Source: Clostridium carboxidivorans P7 (GTDB lineage Bacteria; Bacillota; Clostridia; Clostridiales; Clostridiaceae). Taken from it: DNA of 64,000 bases. The notes beneath the pieces are model-generated. The model was not told the origin of the DNA and searched no databases. It saw only the letters and a list, made by a program, of their open reading frames with translations. The stretch is from the NCBI RefSeq assembly GCF_001038625.1, contig NZ_CP011803.1:930001-994000 (forward strand). The letters are read 5' to 3'. A program made the translations under genes and the position numbers. Positions 63,358 to 64,000 of the stretch are shown here, piece after piece (position 1 is the first letter of the stretch; every line of letters begins with the position of its first letter).

Positions 63358-64000
63358 ATGAAAAAGAAAATTTTTGGATGGACTTATGCTCTATTGGTAT
63401 TTATATTCCTATATACACCAATAATTGTACTGGCATTGATGTCCTTTAACAAATCAAGATATAACACACTTCCTTTTAACTTCAGTACGGAGTGGTATTT
63501 GGAGCTTTTTAATGATATAAAGCTTATAAATGCAGCAACAAATAGTGTGTATATTGCCTTTATTACAGCTATTATTTGTGTGGTTTTAGGAACTGCTTTG
63601 ATGCTTGGAATACCTGAAGAAAGGAAAAAAGTAAGTAATATTGTAAATTCAATAGTACTTATGCCATTGACAATTCCCTGGATTATTATGGGGTTGTCTT
63701 TATTACTATTTTTAATGAAGCTTGGTTTAAATAAAAATCTATTTGTATTAATAATTGGACATGTTATTATTTCACTGCCTTATGCAGCATTGGTAATAGG
63801 AGCTAGAATTTCGGATATGGATAAGTCAATAGAGGAGGCCTCATACAGCCTTGGAGCAAATGAATGGACAACTTTTAGAAGGATAACACTGCCTGCTATA
63901 TTGCCAGCAGTCATTGCAGGAGGCTTTTTGTCTTTTATGATATCCTTTGACAATTTTGTTATTTCTTATTTTCTTATTCCTACAGGTAATAGTACTTTGC
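63358..64000 (+). CDS. potC: ABC transporter permease, PotC-type (3' partial)
   Basis: The frame from ATG 63358 is open to the window end (214 codons read). Membrane segments are apparent at about 8-28, 65-85, 100-125, 130-150 and 185-205. The EAA loop reads EEASYSLGANEWTTFRRITL, as in PotC/PotI. The N-terminal FGWTYALLVFIFLYTPIIVL is typical. It begins 3 bases after potB, so it belongs to the same operon. The C terminus and the expected ATPase gene potA lie beyond the window or elsewhere. Confidence 0.93.
   Translation, partial: MKKKIFGWTYALLVFIFLYTPIIVLALMSFNKSRYNTLPFNFSTEWYLELFNDIKLINAATNSVYIAFITAIICVVLGTALMLGIPEERKKVSNIVNSIVLMPLTIPWIIMGLSLLLFLMKLGLNKNLFVLIIGHVIISLPYAALVIGARISDMDKSIEEASYSLGANEWTTFRRITLPAILPAVIAGGFLSFMISFDNFVISYFLIPTGNSTL

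Noticed and set aside
1..64000. CRISPR arrays, tRNA genes, prophage or integrase genes
   Set aside because: No regular spacer-repeat array, no tRNA cloverleaf and no integrase or transposase frame was recognised in the window.

Overview
The window looks like chromosomal DNA of a low-GC, spore-forming, anaerobic Clostridium. Supporting signs are strongly AT-rich codon use, AGGAGG-type ribosome binding sites, a large Bacillus/Clostridium-type SRP RNA, two CWB2 cell-wall-binding proteins, Fe-S/flavin redox proteins and a SpoIIP-type domain. I cannot name the species from sequence alone.

Layout. 1-5.2 kb: a small hypothetical gene, cyanase, an AI-2E family transporter that seems to need an ATT start, a CWB2 surface protein and the SRP RNA on the minus strand. 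5.3-15.7 kb: RNase HI-like protein, an AraC/GyrI-type regulator with a serine hydrolase, an aminotransferase, a large chemoreceptor, and an ECF sigma/anti-sigma pair. 15.8-21.1 kb: a MerR-controlled redox cluster (iron-sulfur flavoprotein, flavodoxin, ferredoxin-like aldo/keto reductase), a divergent nitroreductase/HxlR pair, a monooxygenase and MsrB. 21.2-30.6 kb: envelope and stress genes (L,D-transpeptidase, kinase-like protein, membrane DnaJ-like protein with an in-frame stop, two TerC proteins, an amidase) and an operon of a BlaI-like protein lacking its HTH plus an M56 protease fused to a SpoIIP-like domain.

31.3-48.5 kb reads as a defence/DNA-processing island: an MNT-HEPN toxin-antitoxin pair fused by a repeat, a four-gene Wadjet type II system (jetA-jetB-jetC-jetD), a DUF4434 protein, and an AddB-like/AddA-like helicase-nuclease pair. 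48.7-57.2 kb: a second CWB2 protein, a BirA-controlled bioY-thiolase-acyl ligase operon, and an ECF sigma factor operon with an ABC exporter. 57.3-64 kb: a small lipoprotein, a Pit-type phosphate transporter with its DUF47 partner, a SagB-type nitroreductase, and a spermidine/putrescine-type ABC operon that runs off the end.

Two dispersed repeat families stand out. One is a fold-back MITE-like element with ends built of GAGGACA units (four copies, one inside the Wadjet operon). The other is a roughly 130-210 base structured element (three substantial copies plus a 3' fragment) whose helices show compensatory changes between copies; one copy sits inside the MNT-HEPN gene and is read through as protein. 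These repeats, the fusion they create, the HTH-less BlaI and the interrupted DnaJ-like gene are the most unusual parts of the window.
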